Positions 27,386 to 36,048 of a stretch of DNA of 64,000 nucleotides are shown here, piece by piece. The notes below the pieces were generated by a model. That model was given only the letters and a program-made list of their open reading frames with translations. It was not told where the DNA came from and made no database searches. This DNA comes from Prevotella sp. GTDB taxonomy: Bacteria; Bacteroidota; Bacteroidia; Bacteroidales; Bacteroidaceae. The position numbers and the translations under genes are program-made. Where the stretch lies: positions 16,644 to 80,643 of the forward strand of contig JAEETB010000001.1 in NCBI GenBank assembly GCA_016286575.1, written 5' to 3'. Numbering within the stretch: the first letter of the stretch is position 1; every line of letters starts with the position of its first letter.

Positions 27386-28551
27386 TTGCTAAATTTTTCT
27401 TCATAATCCTTGTCACTATATTTAAGCACAGGAATGTTATGCATCTCGTATTCGTCTGCTAATGAAGAATTATACGAAACAACATAATCGACTTTTGGAT
27501 AATCAAATAATCCTAATACAACCACATTTGGATAGTCTTTAGTCAAACTATCATATATGTTTAGATCATCACCAGGATGTGGCTTTAAATATATATTTAT
27601 ATTTCTGCCCGCAAAGCGTTTTACAACATTCTCGTGTTTCTCAGAAAATAGTTCAGCACAAACAATAAGTACATCTTTATTACCATTGCGAATCAATTTA
27701 TCCATACCACTATACTCAAAACTATTTCTATAACGAGCTTCTGGTTTATTATCAAAAAGAGTATGCTCAAGTATCGTCTGCTGCTCATGATTTATATAAT
27801 AAGCAACGTCACATTTGATTCGTTTTATTTGGTCATATCCTAATTTACCATGTTGGATATATGTTCTTTTCAAATGGGAACTTCCTAATAAATACATCCA
27901 TCTATCGTAATGGTTATACATAACCAATTCATTACTATTATCCAAATTCTCAATAAAAAAGAAACACACAAAAAAGGGAAAAGAAGAATAGGCTCGGAAT
28001 GACACTTCTTCTTTACGATATTTATTAATCATAAAGGAACACACCCTTATTGAATAAGCATACGCCTTACACAACTGTCCGTAATTAATGCCGCTGAAAA
28101 CTGAAACAGTTGGCAGTTCTTTATAGGAATAACTTTGTCCTGGTATGTATATATGTGTTACGTCCTTCACTCCAAAGCCTGCACTTTTATATATGTTGAT
28201 AAACATTTTTTCGTGAATTGTAAGCTTCGGGCAGAACCTCATATTGTTATAGTGTTCCCTCTTTACGAAAAGGAACATCAATGAATAAATAACAAACGAG
28301 ATCGTGCATATAACATACGAAATAAATTTTTCAACTGGAGTAATGTTCCTTGCAATAATTCCTGATATACCGCCAGGTATACCTTTTCTCTTTAGAGCAA
28401 CTTCAGTTCTCCTAAGCCTTAATTCTTTATAAGATGAATACTCTGCATTTTTGGTTACTATCTTATAATCATTATGCCTTTGGGTTAAATAACCCCAAAT
28501 ATAGCATCGCATCATTTGCTCGCGTAATGTTCTATTATCTTTGTTAATCAT
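27370..28551 (-). CDS. putative GT-B glycosyltransferase (CDP-glycerol/polysialyl-transferase-like fold)
   Basis: A 393-residue protein with a single hydrophobic segment near residues 75-95 and a C-terminal half carrying Y-I-Q-H-G-K-L-G, Y-L-K-P-H-P-G-D-D and V-S-Y-N-S-S-L-A-D-E-Y. H-G and K-P-H-P followed by a Ser-Ser loop is the donor-site arrangement of polysialyltransferase/TagF-like enzymes. Donor and acceptor are unknown. It is separated from Wzy by the IS66 nest, so it lies downstream of a transcriptional barrier unless a promoter sits in the 170 bp before it. Confidence 0.55.
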   Translation of the reverse strand: MINKDNRTLREQMMRCYIWGYLTQRHNDYKIVTKNAEYSSYKELRLRRTEVALKRKGIPGGISGIIARNITPVEKFISYVICTISFVIYSLMFLFVKREHYNNMRFCPKLTIHEKMFINIYKSAGFGVKDVTHIYIPGQSYSYKELPTVSVFSGINYGQLCKAYAYSIRVCSFMINKYRKEEVSFRAYSSFPFFVCFFFIENLDNSNELVMYNHYDRWMYLLGSSHLKRTYIQHGKLGYDQIKRIKCDVAYYINHEQQTILEHTLFDNKPEARYRNSFEYSGMDKLIRNGNKDVLIVCAELFSEKHENVVKRFAGRNINIYLKPHPGDDLNIYDSLTKDYPNVVVLGLFDYPKVDYVVSYNSSLADEYEMHNIPVLKYSDKDYEEKFSKWFLK

Positions 28552-28723
28552 TTTATTAAATATTATATGAGTTCACTTTAAATTGTGTTTTAAAGGTTTT
28601 ACCTTTTATTTTGATGAAATATAAAGTTGTACTTATTTTCACTGCGGTGAAAAAGCTAAAGCCATGGGGTTCCAACTCTCCACCATTATACTATTCATTA
28701 TCTATTCTGCGTTTTATTATAAG

Positions 28724-28772
28724 TGCAGGGAGATGACGGGCCCCTTAACAACCCCGTCATTAATCCCCTGCA
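28724..28772. other. two-tier stem-loop before the integrase fragment
   Basis: Outer arms TGCAGGG/CCCTGCA (28724-28730 with 28766-28772) enclose inner arms TGACGGG/CCCGTCA (28734-28740 with 28753-28759) and a 12-nt loop. It ends 13 bp before the integrase ATG. It could be a recombination or terminus signal of the element that carried the integrase, or a regulatory leader. The preceding 28552-28723 stretch shows nothing else. Confidence 0.4.
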
Positions 28773-28784
28773 CCACAATAAACC

Positions 28785-28941
28785 ATGTCCAATACCTACC
28801 TGGACAAGGCTATTGAGGCCATACCAAAATTCGGAGACCGAATTTCGCTCTTTGCCCAAAAACTCCGTCTGGCTCAGTACGCTGATGGTACTATTTATGA
28901 CTATCGTCTCAAAATAGCTCAGGCGGTGTTGTATCTCAAGA
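28785..28941 (+). pseudogene. tyrosine recombinase N-terminal fragment
   Basis: Fifty-two codons from an ATG: M-S-N-T-Y-L-D-K ... F-A-Q-K-L-R-L-A-Q-Y-A-D-G-T-I-Y-D-Y-R-L-K-I-A-Q-A-V-L-Y-L. This is like the SAM-like N-terminal domain of a phage-type integrase. It is cut by the IS66 left end at 28942. The last 66 bp recur at 56963-57028 with 8 differences, 5 of them silent, so the shared ancestor was under selection as a protein. Confidence 0.55.
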
Positions 28942-29053
28942 GTATGCATCCAACCCCTTTTTATACGTAAACAGCCAATTTTGACGTATAGCCCCAAAAG
29001 GTTGCCCTTTTAGGTAACTTCCGCTTTTTGTTCGACTAAATTTTAAATTATTA

Positions 29054-30279
29054 TTAAGCTGCTTTGCGAAGACAAATGGTCATGGGCAACATGTTCTCGT
29101 AGTCTGTACGCCCAATCGCTATGGCAGCAAAGAGATTCTTGAAATATTTCAATACAGACAGCCCCATCATCTGGCAGGTTGCAATGAAAGTATGATACAA
29201 GGCCGACATCTCAGCTTTGGCATGGTTACCAAAGAACAGGGAGTTCTTACGTTCCACAGTCAGTGGACGTATATTACGTTCCGCAATGTTGTTGTCAATT
29301 TCGTATCGCCCATCTTTCCTATATGTGAAAAGTTGCTTCCAGAATTTATTCAGATATCGCAGGGCCTTCTGCATCATGTCTCCCAAATGAGCATTCTCAT
29401 CCAACAAAAGCTCGTTGAGTCTTGTACTCATCGCTATCATGATGTCTGTTGTCGGGCAATCAGGTCGCTTGTCGCATGAGTGCCGGGAACACGTCTGAAA
29501 GAATCAACATTTTCATCATCATAAGGTAGGTAGGCCGTCCTGGTTTCTCCGTCCTTTGTTTTGTAAACAACCATCTGACGATCATGCTGGATAATCTCAA
29601 CCCGTTGCTCAAAACTGTATTTCTGATCGTATACCCTGATAATTTCTGCTCCTTCAGGTAACTTGGACAGATCCGACTTGTGAAGAATCCTGCGGGTGGC
29701 CTTCATCGTGTCATATTTCATCCCCTGACGATTCGGACGTTCTTCTTTCTCCGGACATGGAGACTTGGTCTCTTCTACCGGTAGTTCTGACGGATCAGAG
29801 GGCTTCTCACAATTTGTACCGTCAAAACCATCACGTTCCTCATCACGATCACGATCTTCGGGCTTAGGCTGAGTGTTTGGCTTTACTTTCTTAGAAATAC
29901 CCTTCTGACTCTTGTCTGCATATGTCTGCTTGTTCTTAAGCTTTAGTTGAGAAGTCAGATCGTTTATCTTCGCGAGCATCTGATCAATCTTGAGAGAATC
30001 CTGCTCATGAGACGCCATCAGATCATCAATCTTCTTCGAATCAGATTCATGCATTAACTTAAGCATATCGAGAGTATCCTGCAGATTCTTGATGAAGGCA
30101 TCTTTGTCAGCTATAGTCCGGTCGCGCTCCTTCTTCTGCTGAAGCAAGAATTCAATATATCTGTTCTTCTCCGAATCTTCCATCGTAAGGTATGCTTTTT
30201 GAGGCGTCTCAGGACCATTCTCCCGAGACTCCAAGTGGCGCAAATGCTCCATTCTGGACTGCAATTCCTCTAATTCCAT
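29054..30279 (-). pseudogene. tnpC: IS66 TnpC with the catalytic core deleted
   Basis: The 5' frame (29437-30279) gives the coiled-coil N-terminus and the linker through R-V-P-G-T-H-A-T-S-D-L-I-A-R-Q. The 3' frame (29054-29440) restarts in the helix before the E motif (N-N-I-A-E-R-N-I-R-P-L-T-V-E-R-K-N-S-L-F-F) and reaches a normal C-terminus. About 150-200 residues with the two catalytic aspartates are missing, and the join shifts frame. No active transposase can be made. Confidence 0.75.
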
Positions 30280-30393
30280 ACCTTCTTATTTTTCTACAAA
30301 TGTACATAAAAATCTTGAATCCACCAAACATTTTTACCACTTATTTGTCTGATATTCAGATATTTACGTTAAATATTACTAACAAAAAGGCCC

Positions 30394-30735
30394 TCACTTC
30401 AAACGTAGTTTCTTTATCACCGGACTCTCCAGAACTGCGACTAGATCCTTCCAGTCCATACGGTAACTTTTCAGACCTTTCTCATCACAATACTCTAAGA
30501 GCATGAAGCTATAGCCATTGGTGAACACCTTCTCATGGATATAGTAGGCATGATTCTCAAAATGCACCATCTTAACCTTCCTCCGGTCTTTCGACATGAA
30601 AACAAATACATCCCCATTGTATGGATCATGGTGCGTCATCTGCTTGACTATCTGGAGCAGACGGTTATAGCCACAGCGCATATCAGTTATTCCTGGGATA
30701 TAGTAGAAACGCTTCAAGCCTGAGATCGTTAGCAT
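30394..30735 (-). CDS. tnpB: IS66 TnpB (Orf2), copy 1
   Basis: A 113-residue accessory protein from the ATG at 30735: M-L-T-I-S-G-L-K-R-F-Y-Y, D-M-R-C-G-Y-N-R-L, G-D-V-F-V-F-M-S-K-D-R-R-K-V-K-M. This is the IS66 TnpB (formerly Orf2) signature, and TnpB is required with TnpA and TnpC for transposition. The start overlaps the tnpA end by 7 bp, the usual coupling. The longer upstream frame is antisense to nothing and is rejected. Confidence 0.85.
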   Translation of the reverse strand: MLTISGLKRFYYIPGITDMRCGYNRLLQIVKQMTHHDPYNGDVFVFMSKDRRKVKMVHFENHAYYIHEKVFTNGYSFMLLEYCDEKGLKSYRMDWKDLVAVLESPVIKKLRLK

Positions 30736-31070
30736 AGGCCCTCCAGTTTCTCTACGAATTTCCGAAGGCTCTCGTAGCTTAAGTTCTTCCGCTTGATAAA
30801 CACACCATTGCTCATGCAGATAGTTACAGCTATTCGGACTGATGCTTGGGAAGGTGTTTGTTCCTCTGGAGTTTCCCCCTTGGTTTCCGAAGCTGGAGCA
30901 CCATCTATTTGGATTGGGTGTATTCGCTTGTGCGTATCCCTGTACCATTTATTAAACTCGTTTACCGGTACGCCTTGTTTAAGGCAAAATTCCTCAATGG
31001 AGAGGTTGTAAGGCAGACCCTCACTTTGGTATAGAAACCAACATTTTTCAAAATCTTTGCTACTGAACAT
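30729..31070 (-). CDS. tnpA: IS66 TnpA (Orf1), copy 1
   Basis: A 113-residue protein beginning M-F-S-S-K-D-F-E-K-C-W-F-L-Y with F-N-K-W-Y-R in a helix-turn-helix-like N-terminus, and ending F-V-E-K-L-E-G-L-C. This layout matches the two other tnpA genes in the nest, and IS66 TnpA is a small helper of unclear mechanism. It ends within the tnpB start codon region. Confidence 0.8.
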   Translation of the reverse strand: MFSSKDFEKCWFLYQSEGLPYNLSIEEFCLKQGVPVNEFNKWYRDTHKRIHPIQIDGAPASETKGETPEEQTPSQASVRIAVTICMSNGVFIKRKNLSYESLRKFVEKLEGLC

Positions 31071-31147
31071 AAAGTCATATTTTTAAGAACAGTGCAAAGG
31101 TATATCATTTTATCTTTTCTTGCAATACGTCAAAATTGGCTGCTTAC

Positions 31148-31319
31148 TCACCATCTTAACCGTTCTCTGGTTCTTCGACATAAAGATAAACACGTCACCA
31201 TTGCTGGTGTTTAAGTGGTGCTTATGCTTAACGATTTCAAGCAGCCTATGGGCGCCACAGCGCATGTCATTGATATCGGGTACGAAATAGAACTTCTTCA
31301 GTCCGGAAATGGTCAGCAT
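31148..31319 (-). pseudogene. tnpB: IS66 TnpB N-terminal fragment, copy 2
   Basis: It starts M-L-T-I-S-G-L-K-K-F-Y-F and follows TnpB as far as N-Q-R-T-V-K-M-V, where the copy 1 end begins. The reading frame continues artificially into the IS end to about 31110. About half of the protein is lost. Confidence 0.75.
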
Positions 31320-31720
31320 ACCACCTCCAATCTCTCAATCAGATGCTTGAGCTCACTGAAACTAATGCCTGTCTTCGCGATTCGCATTCCATCCGGGAAC
31401 TTGATGCTGATGGAAATTTTCTTGTTGATGTTGGCTACCCGGTCTGTGGGGTATTTGAAAGGATGCCTTACCGGATCATGAACCTTACTCTCCTCACTTA
31501 CCTTGGCCGCTTCCGACTGAATCTCCGCCTCTTCATCAGCGGGCATTCCTGTTACTGTTATCGGATAGACCTTCTTATGCGTCTTCCTGTACCATTTATC
31601 GAAAGTTGGAAAGTCAACTCCGTGCTTTTTGCAGAATTCCTCTATCGAGATATTCTTCGGGAGCCCTTCAGCCTGGTACAAAAACCAAAGGCTCTCAAAA
31701 TCTTTTGAACTGTATACCAT
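31313..31720 (-). CDS. tnpA: IS66 TnpA (Orf1), copy 2
   Basis: A 135-residue TnpA, M-V-Y-S-S-K-D-F-E-S-L-W-F-L-Y-Q ... L-I-E-R-L-E-V-V-C. The ATG at 31720 aligns with the starts of the other copies, so the 18-codon upstream extension is dropped. It overlaps the tnpB start by 7 bp. The gene is intact, but its element lacks tnpC. Confidence 0.75.
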   Translation of the reverse strand: MVYSSKDFESLWFLYQAEGLPKNISIEEFCKKHGVDFPTFDKWYRKTHKKVYPITVTGMPADEEAEIQSEAAKVSEESKVHDPVRHPFKYPTDRVANINKKISISIKFPDGMRIAKTGISFSELKHLIERLEVVC

Positions 31721-31800
31721 TTGCCTCATTCTTAAAACGAGGCCAAAGGTATCATTTTCCCACTTCATATACAAGACGTCAAAATTGACAGCTTACATGC

Positions 31801-32157
31801 TTAACATAGTCCCTCCAGTTTCTCCACCATACTTACAAGGCTCTGGTAGGTTAAGCCTCTCTTCTGTATTTGAAGACCATCACTTGTACGGATTAAAACT
31901 TGTATACCACCTTTCTTTAACTGAAGATCCTGATTGGCTTCTTCATCTGATGGTTCTACTGTCACCTGAGTTCCTGACACCGGAGCATCTTCTATCTCCA
32001 ATGGCACGATAGCCTTGTGCATCTTGTAGTACCATTTATTGAACTCTCTATAGTTTACACCTCGACTTACACAGAATGCATTGATCGAAACACCCTTTGG
32101 CTCTCCTTCTGTCTTATACAGTATCCAGAGCTTTTCAAAATCACTGTTACTTATCAT
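31801..32157 (-). CDS. tnpA: IS66 TnpA (Orf1), copy 3
   Basis: A 118-residue TnpA, M-I-S-N-S-D-F-E-K-L-W-I-L-Y-K ... M-V-E-K-L-E-G-L-C, more divergent from the other two copies. The tnpB start codon overlaps its stop but tnpB is cut by the copy 2 end at 31796. It sits 80 bp inside the element's right terminus. Confidence 0.75.
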   Translation of the reverse strand: MISNSDFEKLWILYKTEGEPKGVSINAFCVSRGVNYREFNKWYYKMHKAIVPLEIEDAPVSGTQVTVEPSDEEANQDLQLKKGGIQVLIRTSDGLQIQKRGLTYQSLVSMVEKLEGLC

Positions 32158-32269
32158 ACCTTATTGCTTTTTGGTTTAACAGCGCAAAGGTACTATCTTT
32201 TTTTCAAATTACTCTGTCACACTTTTGGACGCTTACTCATAAAAGAGCTAATAATACAGACTAAGAACG

Positions 32270-33433
32270 TTACAGGTTTTCAAAAAACTTCTTCTGCTCT
32301 TTATTAATCGCTGGATCAAAAATACTATGATAAGGATAATATTGATCTATTCCCCTCCATTTTGTACCTGCTATTGGGACCAGATAATCACGGATAGGAA
32401 GATATAGTAAAAGTAACAACGCTATTGAATAAGCTATAACTTTCTGTTTAAAATGATGCTTTGGTAATTCTGCAATAACAGTTGCGAGAAGAATATAATA
32501 AAATGGATCCACATATAATCTAAACCGCCATAGAGCCTGCATAAAACCTGCCAAAATGCAGAAGACAAGATAGAATAGACCAAAAGATCCTATAAACAAA
32601 TCTCTTTGGCGATGTATATAATAAATAAGAACTATCAAAATAAAGAGTCTTCTCAAAGAGTATACTGCAAAGGTATCGTGTGTACCTTGTCTCTCACTGG
32701 ACATATATGCAGAGCCTAACGTGCTCATATTTTCACCGATATACCCATTATCAATTATGGTAGTCATTAAGTTAGTTAAACTATCACTATTGAAAAAACT
32801 TAAAATACCCAAAAAGAATACAATAAGAATTACAAAGGTCCATTTATTATATTTTATAAGATGGAATAAAGGAAATACTACTAATAATAAAGCAGAATTA
32901 TGAAACAACCATGCTAAAAGCACGAAAACATAATATTTTAAAAATACTTTTCGACGAAGATAAGAAAAACCGTACAAAGCAAATCCAAGTGCTATTGAAT
33001 GACGATAGACATTAAAATTTAGGACTAAATATGATAATAAGGCATAAATTAAAACACAGAGGAATATATACTTTGTCTCTCTTTTAAAGAAAGAAAAAAA
33101 AGCTACGTTTATAAAAACGGCTTGTACAATTTTCAACAATATAAAGTCATCGGTTATTAATTTACAGAGATAAACGAGCAGAATCCAGCCTGGCTGTCTT
33201 TGGTGATCCATATAATACTCAAAATCACTCAAATCAAACGAAGATGTTTTAAAACTTTTGTATGACTGGATATATCCAAATATATCTGTTCCAACACAAT
33301 ACTGAAGACCTGACAATAAAATGAACCATAACAATAATATACGATACCATATCTGCTTATTCTTTTGACACCCCTTGATGTCATAAATCACAGCTAAGAC
33401 AACACAGAACAATATTGATAAGGAATAAATCAT
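32270..33433 (-). CDS. wzy: EpsG-family O-antigen polymerase (Wzy)
   Basis: A 387-residue integral membrane protein with about ten hydrophobic helices. The N-terminal segment with C-V-G-T-D-I-F-G-Y, then F-N-V-Y-R-H-S-I-A-L-G, is the EpsG/Wzy pattern, in which R-x-x-(I/L) residues of the periplasmic loops contact substrate. It would polymerise the lipid-linked repeat unit in the periplasm. It lies 31 bp after wzx, and its end is 34 bp from the IS66 nest, so the IS did not break it. Confidence 0.8.
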   Translation of the reverse strand: MIYSLSILFCVVLAVIYDIKGCQKNKQIWYRILLLWFILLSGLQYCVGTDIFGYIQSYKSFKTSSFDLSDFEYYMDHQRQPGWILLVYLCKLITDDFILLKIVQAVFINVAFFSFFKRETKYIFLCVLIYALLSYLVLNFNVYRHSIALGFALYGFSYLRRKVFLKYYVFVLLAWLFHNSALLLVVFPLFHLIKYNKWTFVILIVFFLGILSFFNSDSLTNLMTTIIDNGYIGENMSTLGSAYMSSERQGTHDTFAVYSLRRLFILIVLIYYIHRQRDLFIGSFGLFYLVFCILAGFMQALWRFRLYVDPFYYILLATVIAELPKHHFKQKVIAYSIALLLLLYLPIRDYLVPIAGTKWRGIDQYYPYHSIFDPAINKEQKKFFENL

Positions 33434-33463
33434 ACAACTTAACCGAACTGAAATTATTTCTCT

Positions 33464-34900
33464 TTACTTTTTCTTTTTATAATCATTGATTATGCTTACT
33501 GCATATTCTTTCAATTCTACTATTTCCGTCTTAAAAAACAATAGGGCAAACAATAACAATATAAGAAGCATTACGATTTTAACTCCTATTACGTCGTACA
33601 TCAATTGTGTTATTAGACCTCCTATGATGACAATAATAATAGTAGCAATCATGTAACGGTAATGTTCTATTGCTCGGTAATATTTCTGTCCTACGACTGT
33701 TTTTATTACCATTGATACGATTGAAGCCACAGCGGTAGCAATAGCAATCCCTGTTAATCCAAGAGGAATCTGTAATAGCAGACACAATAAAATATTTACT
33801 AAAACAGAACTACTAAAGACCAAAATATTATAGTAAGTCTTTTTTGAAATATCAATACCCAATCCTGTGGTTTCGCTAATTATATAACATACTGGGCCAA
33901 GAATCAAATAAGGGAAGAAAATTTTTGCGGAACGATACTTTTCACCTAATAATAAAAAGACCACATCCTGAGAAAGGATAAGGAGTATGGCAAAAATCGC
34001 CAACATACACATGAGATAACGGTGTAGCTTTTCAAATTGTCCTGTCTGCGTTTTATAATTTTCATATGTGTATGGAAGCCAGAATGTATTAAACCCAGCC
34101 TGTATTAAAGAAATAAGACCCGCCAATGCAGCCGCTGATGTAAATAATCCTATACTAGTATAATCCATTGTTTTTTGCATAACAACTTGTGGTATCGAAG
34201 TGTTTGCCCACATTAACACGGTAACAGGTGTCAATGGAAGCGCATATTTAAACATTTCCTTTGCAAACACTTTATCAACCTTATTAATTACCACGAATCT
34301 TTTCCTTTGAATGACAAGAAATATAACCGCCAGAATTAAGTGAGTAACAGTAAGTACAAAAAGTGCTGGTTTATAGGATGGTTCCCAAAAACCTACTGCC
34401 AAATAGAAACATTTAGAAACAAGCGTCATCAACACTCCTTGTATTGTATACATCTTGATATTCTTCTCCATCCTATATGACAGATTCAAATATCGTAATG
34501 TAGAGGTGCAGAAAACACTAATAAAAAATAGGTATAGTAGAAAATTATCATTTTCTTCGAATAAATGTAACGATATAAAGCTATCAAATGGAATTGATGC
34601 TATTATTGTTACAGCCAATATGGAATAGGTTATACCAAAACAGAATGAAAAGAGATAACCAACAGACTTGTTATTTGGACGCTCGAGATAAAAACGAGCA
34701 AAAGCCTGATCCAGTCCTATTAAAATAAAAATACCAAAAAGATTGGAGTAGGTATTAAAAATGTTAATCTTTCCTACAACATCAGGAGCAAAAAGCCGAG
34801 TTGCAAAGGGGGCTGTCAAAAAACCTATTGCGAAAGATATCCATGTTACCATGGAAAATCCAACGAATTTTTTTATGAAAGATTTGCCGGTCTCAGCCAT
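33464..34900 (-). CDS. wzx: oligosaccharide flippase (Wzx, MOP superfamily)
   Basis: A 478-residue protein with about twelve to fourteen transmembrane helices. The N-terminal F-I-K-K-F-V-G-F-S ... F-A-T-R-L-F-A-P-D-V-V-G-K-I-N and A-F-A-R-F-Y-L-E segments are typical of RfbX/Wzx flippases. It would carry the undecaprenyl-linked repeat unit across the inner membrane for Wzy. The first codon overlaps the last base of the GT56 gene. Confidence 0.85.
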   Translation of the reverse strand: MAETGKSFIKKFVGFSMVTWISFAIGFLTAPFATRLFAPDVVGKINIFNTYSNLFGIFILIGLDQAFARFYLERPNNKSVGYLFSFCFGITYSILAVTIIASIPFDSFISLHLFEENDNFLLYLFFISVFCTSTLRYLNLSYRMEKNIKMYTIQGVLMTLVSKCFYLAVGFWEPSYKPALFVLTVTHLILAVIFLVIQRKRFVVINKVDKVFAKEMFKYALPLTPVTVLMWANTSIPQVVMQKTMDYTSIGLFTSAAALAGLISLIQAGFNTFWLPYTYENYKTQTGQFEKLHRYLMCMLAIFAILLILSQDVVFLLLGEKYRSAKIFFPYLILGPVCYIISETTGLGIDISKKTYYNILVFSSSVLVNILLCLLLQIPLGLTGIAIATAVASIVSMVIKTVVGQKYYRAIEHYRYMIATIIIVIIGGLITQLMYDVIGVKIVMLLILLLFALLFFKTEIVELKEYAVSIINDYKKKK

Positions 34901-36048
34901 TACTTAATGTTCTTTTTGAAGATATCTTTGATTCTGTCTTCATTATAACGTTCTACCACTAAAGATCTATTCTTTTCTTTCTCCTCTAATGATAAAGAAT
35001 CAAAAAAACTAGCACTCGTGACTGTTTCAATTGGGAACACTGAGAATCCACAGTCTGTAAACCATTTGTATAGGGGACTCCTCTCAGACATATAGACTTT
35101 TATACCAAGATAAAAACCCATCATTGCCGTCCCTTGGGATTCCTGCCGCCATGCGGACAATATCATAGATTTTAACCGCAAAAAATACTTGTTGTACTCC
35201 TGAAGAGGAATATATTTTCTTAATGGTTCTAATTGGTTAGGAAATTGTTCCTTATAAATTGTTTCAATATCGTCTGCGTATTCTTTTGTACCCCCATAAG
35301 ACAAAGGCATGATTATTTTAGTTTGTTTTGGTATGTCTATTTGCTTTAAAAAGTCAAGAACATATAAATGATTATTTGAGAAAGATGCGGAATTCCCAAC
35401 AAGAACATCGTTTCCAGTTGAAAAATCAGAACCTTTTAATTCTCCAAGGACTTCATTTAATGAATAATTGAAAATCTCGTAAGAAGGAATTTCCCTCCCG
35501 ACAAACTCTTTAACATATTCAGCATCATAACCACAACAATATTGAATGCTATCTATTCTATTCGCTATATACTTAAATTGTTTATTTTTTTGAAAGTCGA
35601 AACAATATTTATATCCCTTTAATGTAGCCATAAAATGGAAAAGGCCGCTAGCGTGTTGTCGTAGAAAGCCATGACTTTCATATTTTAGAGGACTGGCATA
35701 GTAAATCTTATATCCTCTCGGCTCCAAAAATTGATTATATAAGTCATAACCATATATCTCCCAACACACAGGAATATTCTTGGGGATAAACTTAATAAAA
35801 TCGATTTTATCATAGGACATGTAATGGGATATTACATGGGTCACCTTTGAAAAATCATAATTACTGGCAAACCATTCTAAATTACGAAAATTGACAATTC
35901 TTCCCTTGTAGTCCCCTTTTAGCCTTTTAAATGGCTTATCTCCATCACCAAAAACCAGCACTTCATTACATCCTGGAAATACTTCTTCATATACTCCAAG
36001 TGTCCTTTCAATAACTTGATGATCTGTTATAAGATGTAAAATTTTCAT
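34900..36048 (-). CDS. GT56 family glycosyltransferase (Fuc4NAc transferase-like)
   Basis: A 382-residue GT-B enzyme. The V-G-N-S-A-S-F-S-N-N-H segment, M-P-L-S-Y-G-G, and A-W-R-Q-E-S-Q-G-T motif match the WecF/Fuc4NAc-transferase family, which uses a dTDP-4-amino-sugar donor. The next gene upstream is a sugar aminotransferase that could make the 4-amino group, in agreement. No dTDP-glucose pathway genes are in the window. Confidence 0.75.
   Translation of the reverse strand: MKILHLITDHQVIERTLGVYEEVFPGCNEVLVFGDGDKPFKRLKGDYKGRIVNFRNLEWFASNYDFSKVTHVISHYMSYDKIDFIKFIPKNIPVCWEIYGYDLYNQFLEPRGYKIYYASPLKYESHGFLRQHASGLFHFMATLKGYKYCFDFQKNKQFKYIANRIDSIQYCCGYDAEYVKEFVGREIPSYEIFNYSLNEVLGELKGSDFSTGNDVLVGNSASFSNNHLYVLDFLKQIDIPKQTKIIMPLSYGGTKEYADDIETIYKEQFPNQLEPLRKYIPLQEYNKYFLRLKSMILSAWRQESQGTAMMGFYLGIKVYMSERSPLYKWFTDCGFSVFPIETVTSASFFDSLSLEEKEKNRSLVVERYNEDRIKDIFKKNIK

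Larger units (their letters stand above)
28967..31147 (-). mobile_element. innermost IS66-family copy (copy 1), internally deleted
   Basis: Well-matched ends: GTAAACAGCCAATTTTGACGTAT at 28967 and, inverted, GTAAGCAGCCAATTTTGACGTAT ending at 31147. It holds tnpA, tnpB and an internally deleted tnpC. It sits inside the tnpB of copy 2 on the right, but its left flank is the copy 3 left end, with no shared 8-bp duplication. The left part of copy 2 and most of copy 3 are therefore missing. Confidence 0.75.
31148..31796 (-). mobile_element. IS66-family copy 2, right part only
   Basis: The right end (inverted GTAAGCTGTCAATTTTGACG) finishes at 31796, inside the tnpB of copy 3, four codons after its start. 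It contains tnpA and the first part of tnpB, cut by the copy 1 insertion. Its left end is not found. Confidence 0.65.
28942..32236 (-). mobile_element. outer IS66-family copy (copy 3), invaded by two further IS66 copies
   Basis: The left border is GTATGCATCCAACCCCTTTTT at 28942; the right border (inverted) is GTAAGCGTCCAAAAGTGTGACAG ending at 32236. Between them only its tnpA (31801-32157) survives, with tnpB truncated after four codons by copy 2. I pair these ends because the element at 58408-59430 has the same left and right sequences. Flanking 8-mers TCTCAAGA and TCATAAAA do not match, so deletions have occurred. Confidence 0.5.

Noticed and set aside
28698..28997. Minus-strand frame over the integrase fragment
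   Set aside because: It reads the complementary strand of a recognisable integrase N-terminus and of the IS66 end; no independent coding signal.
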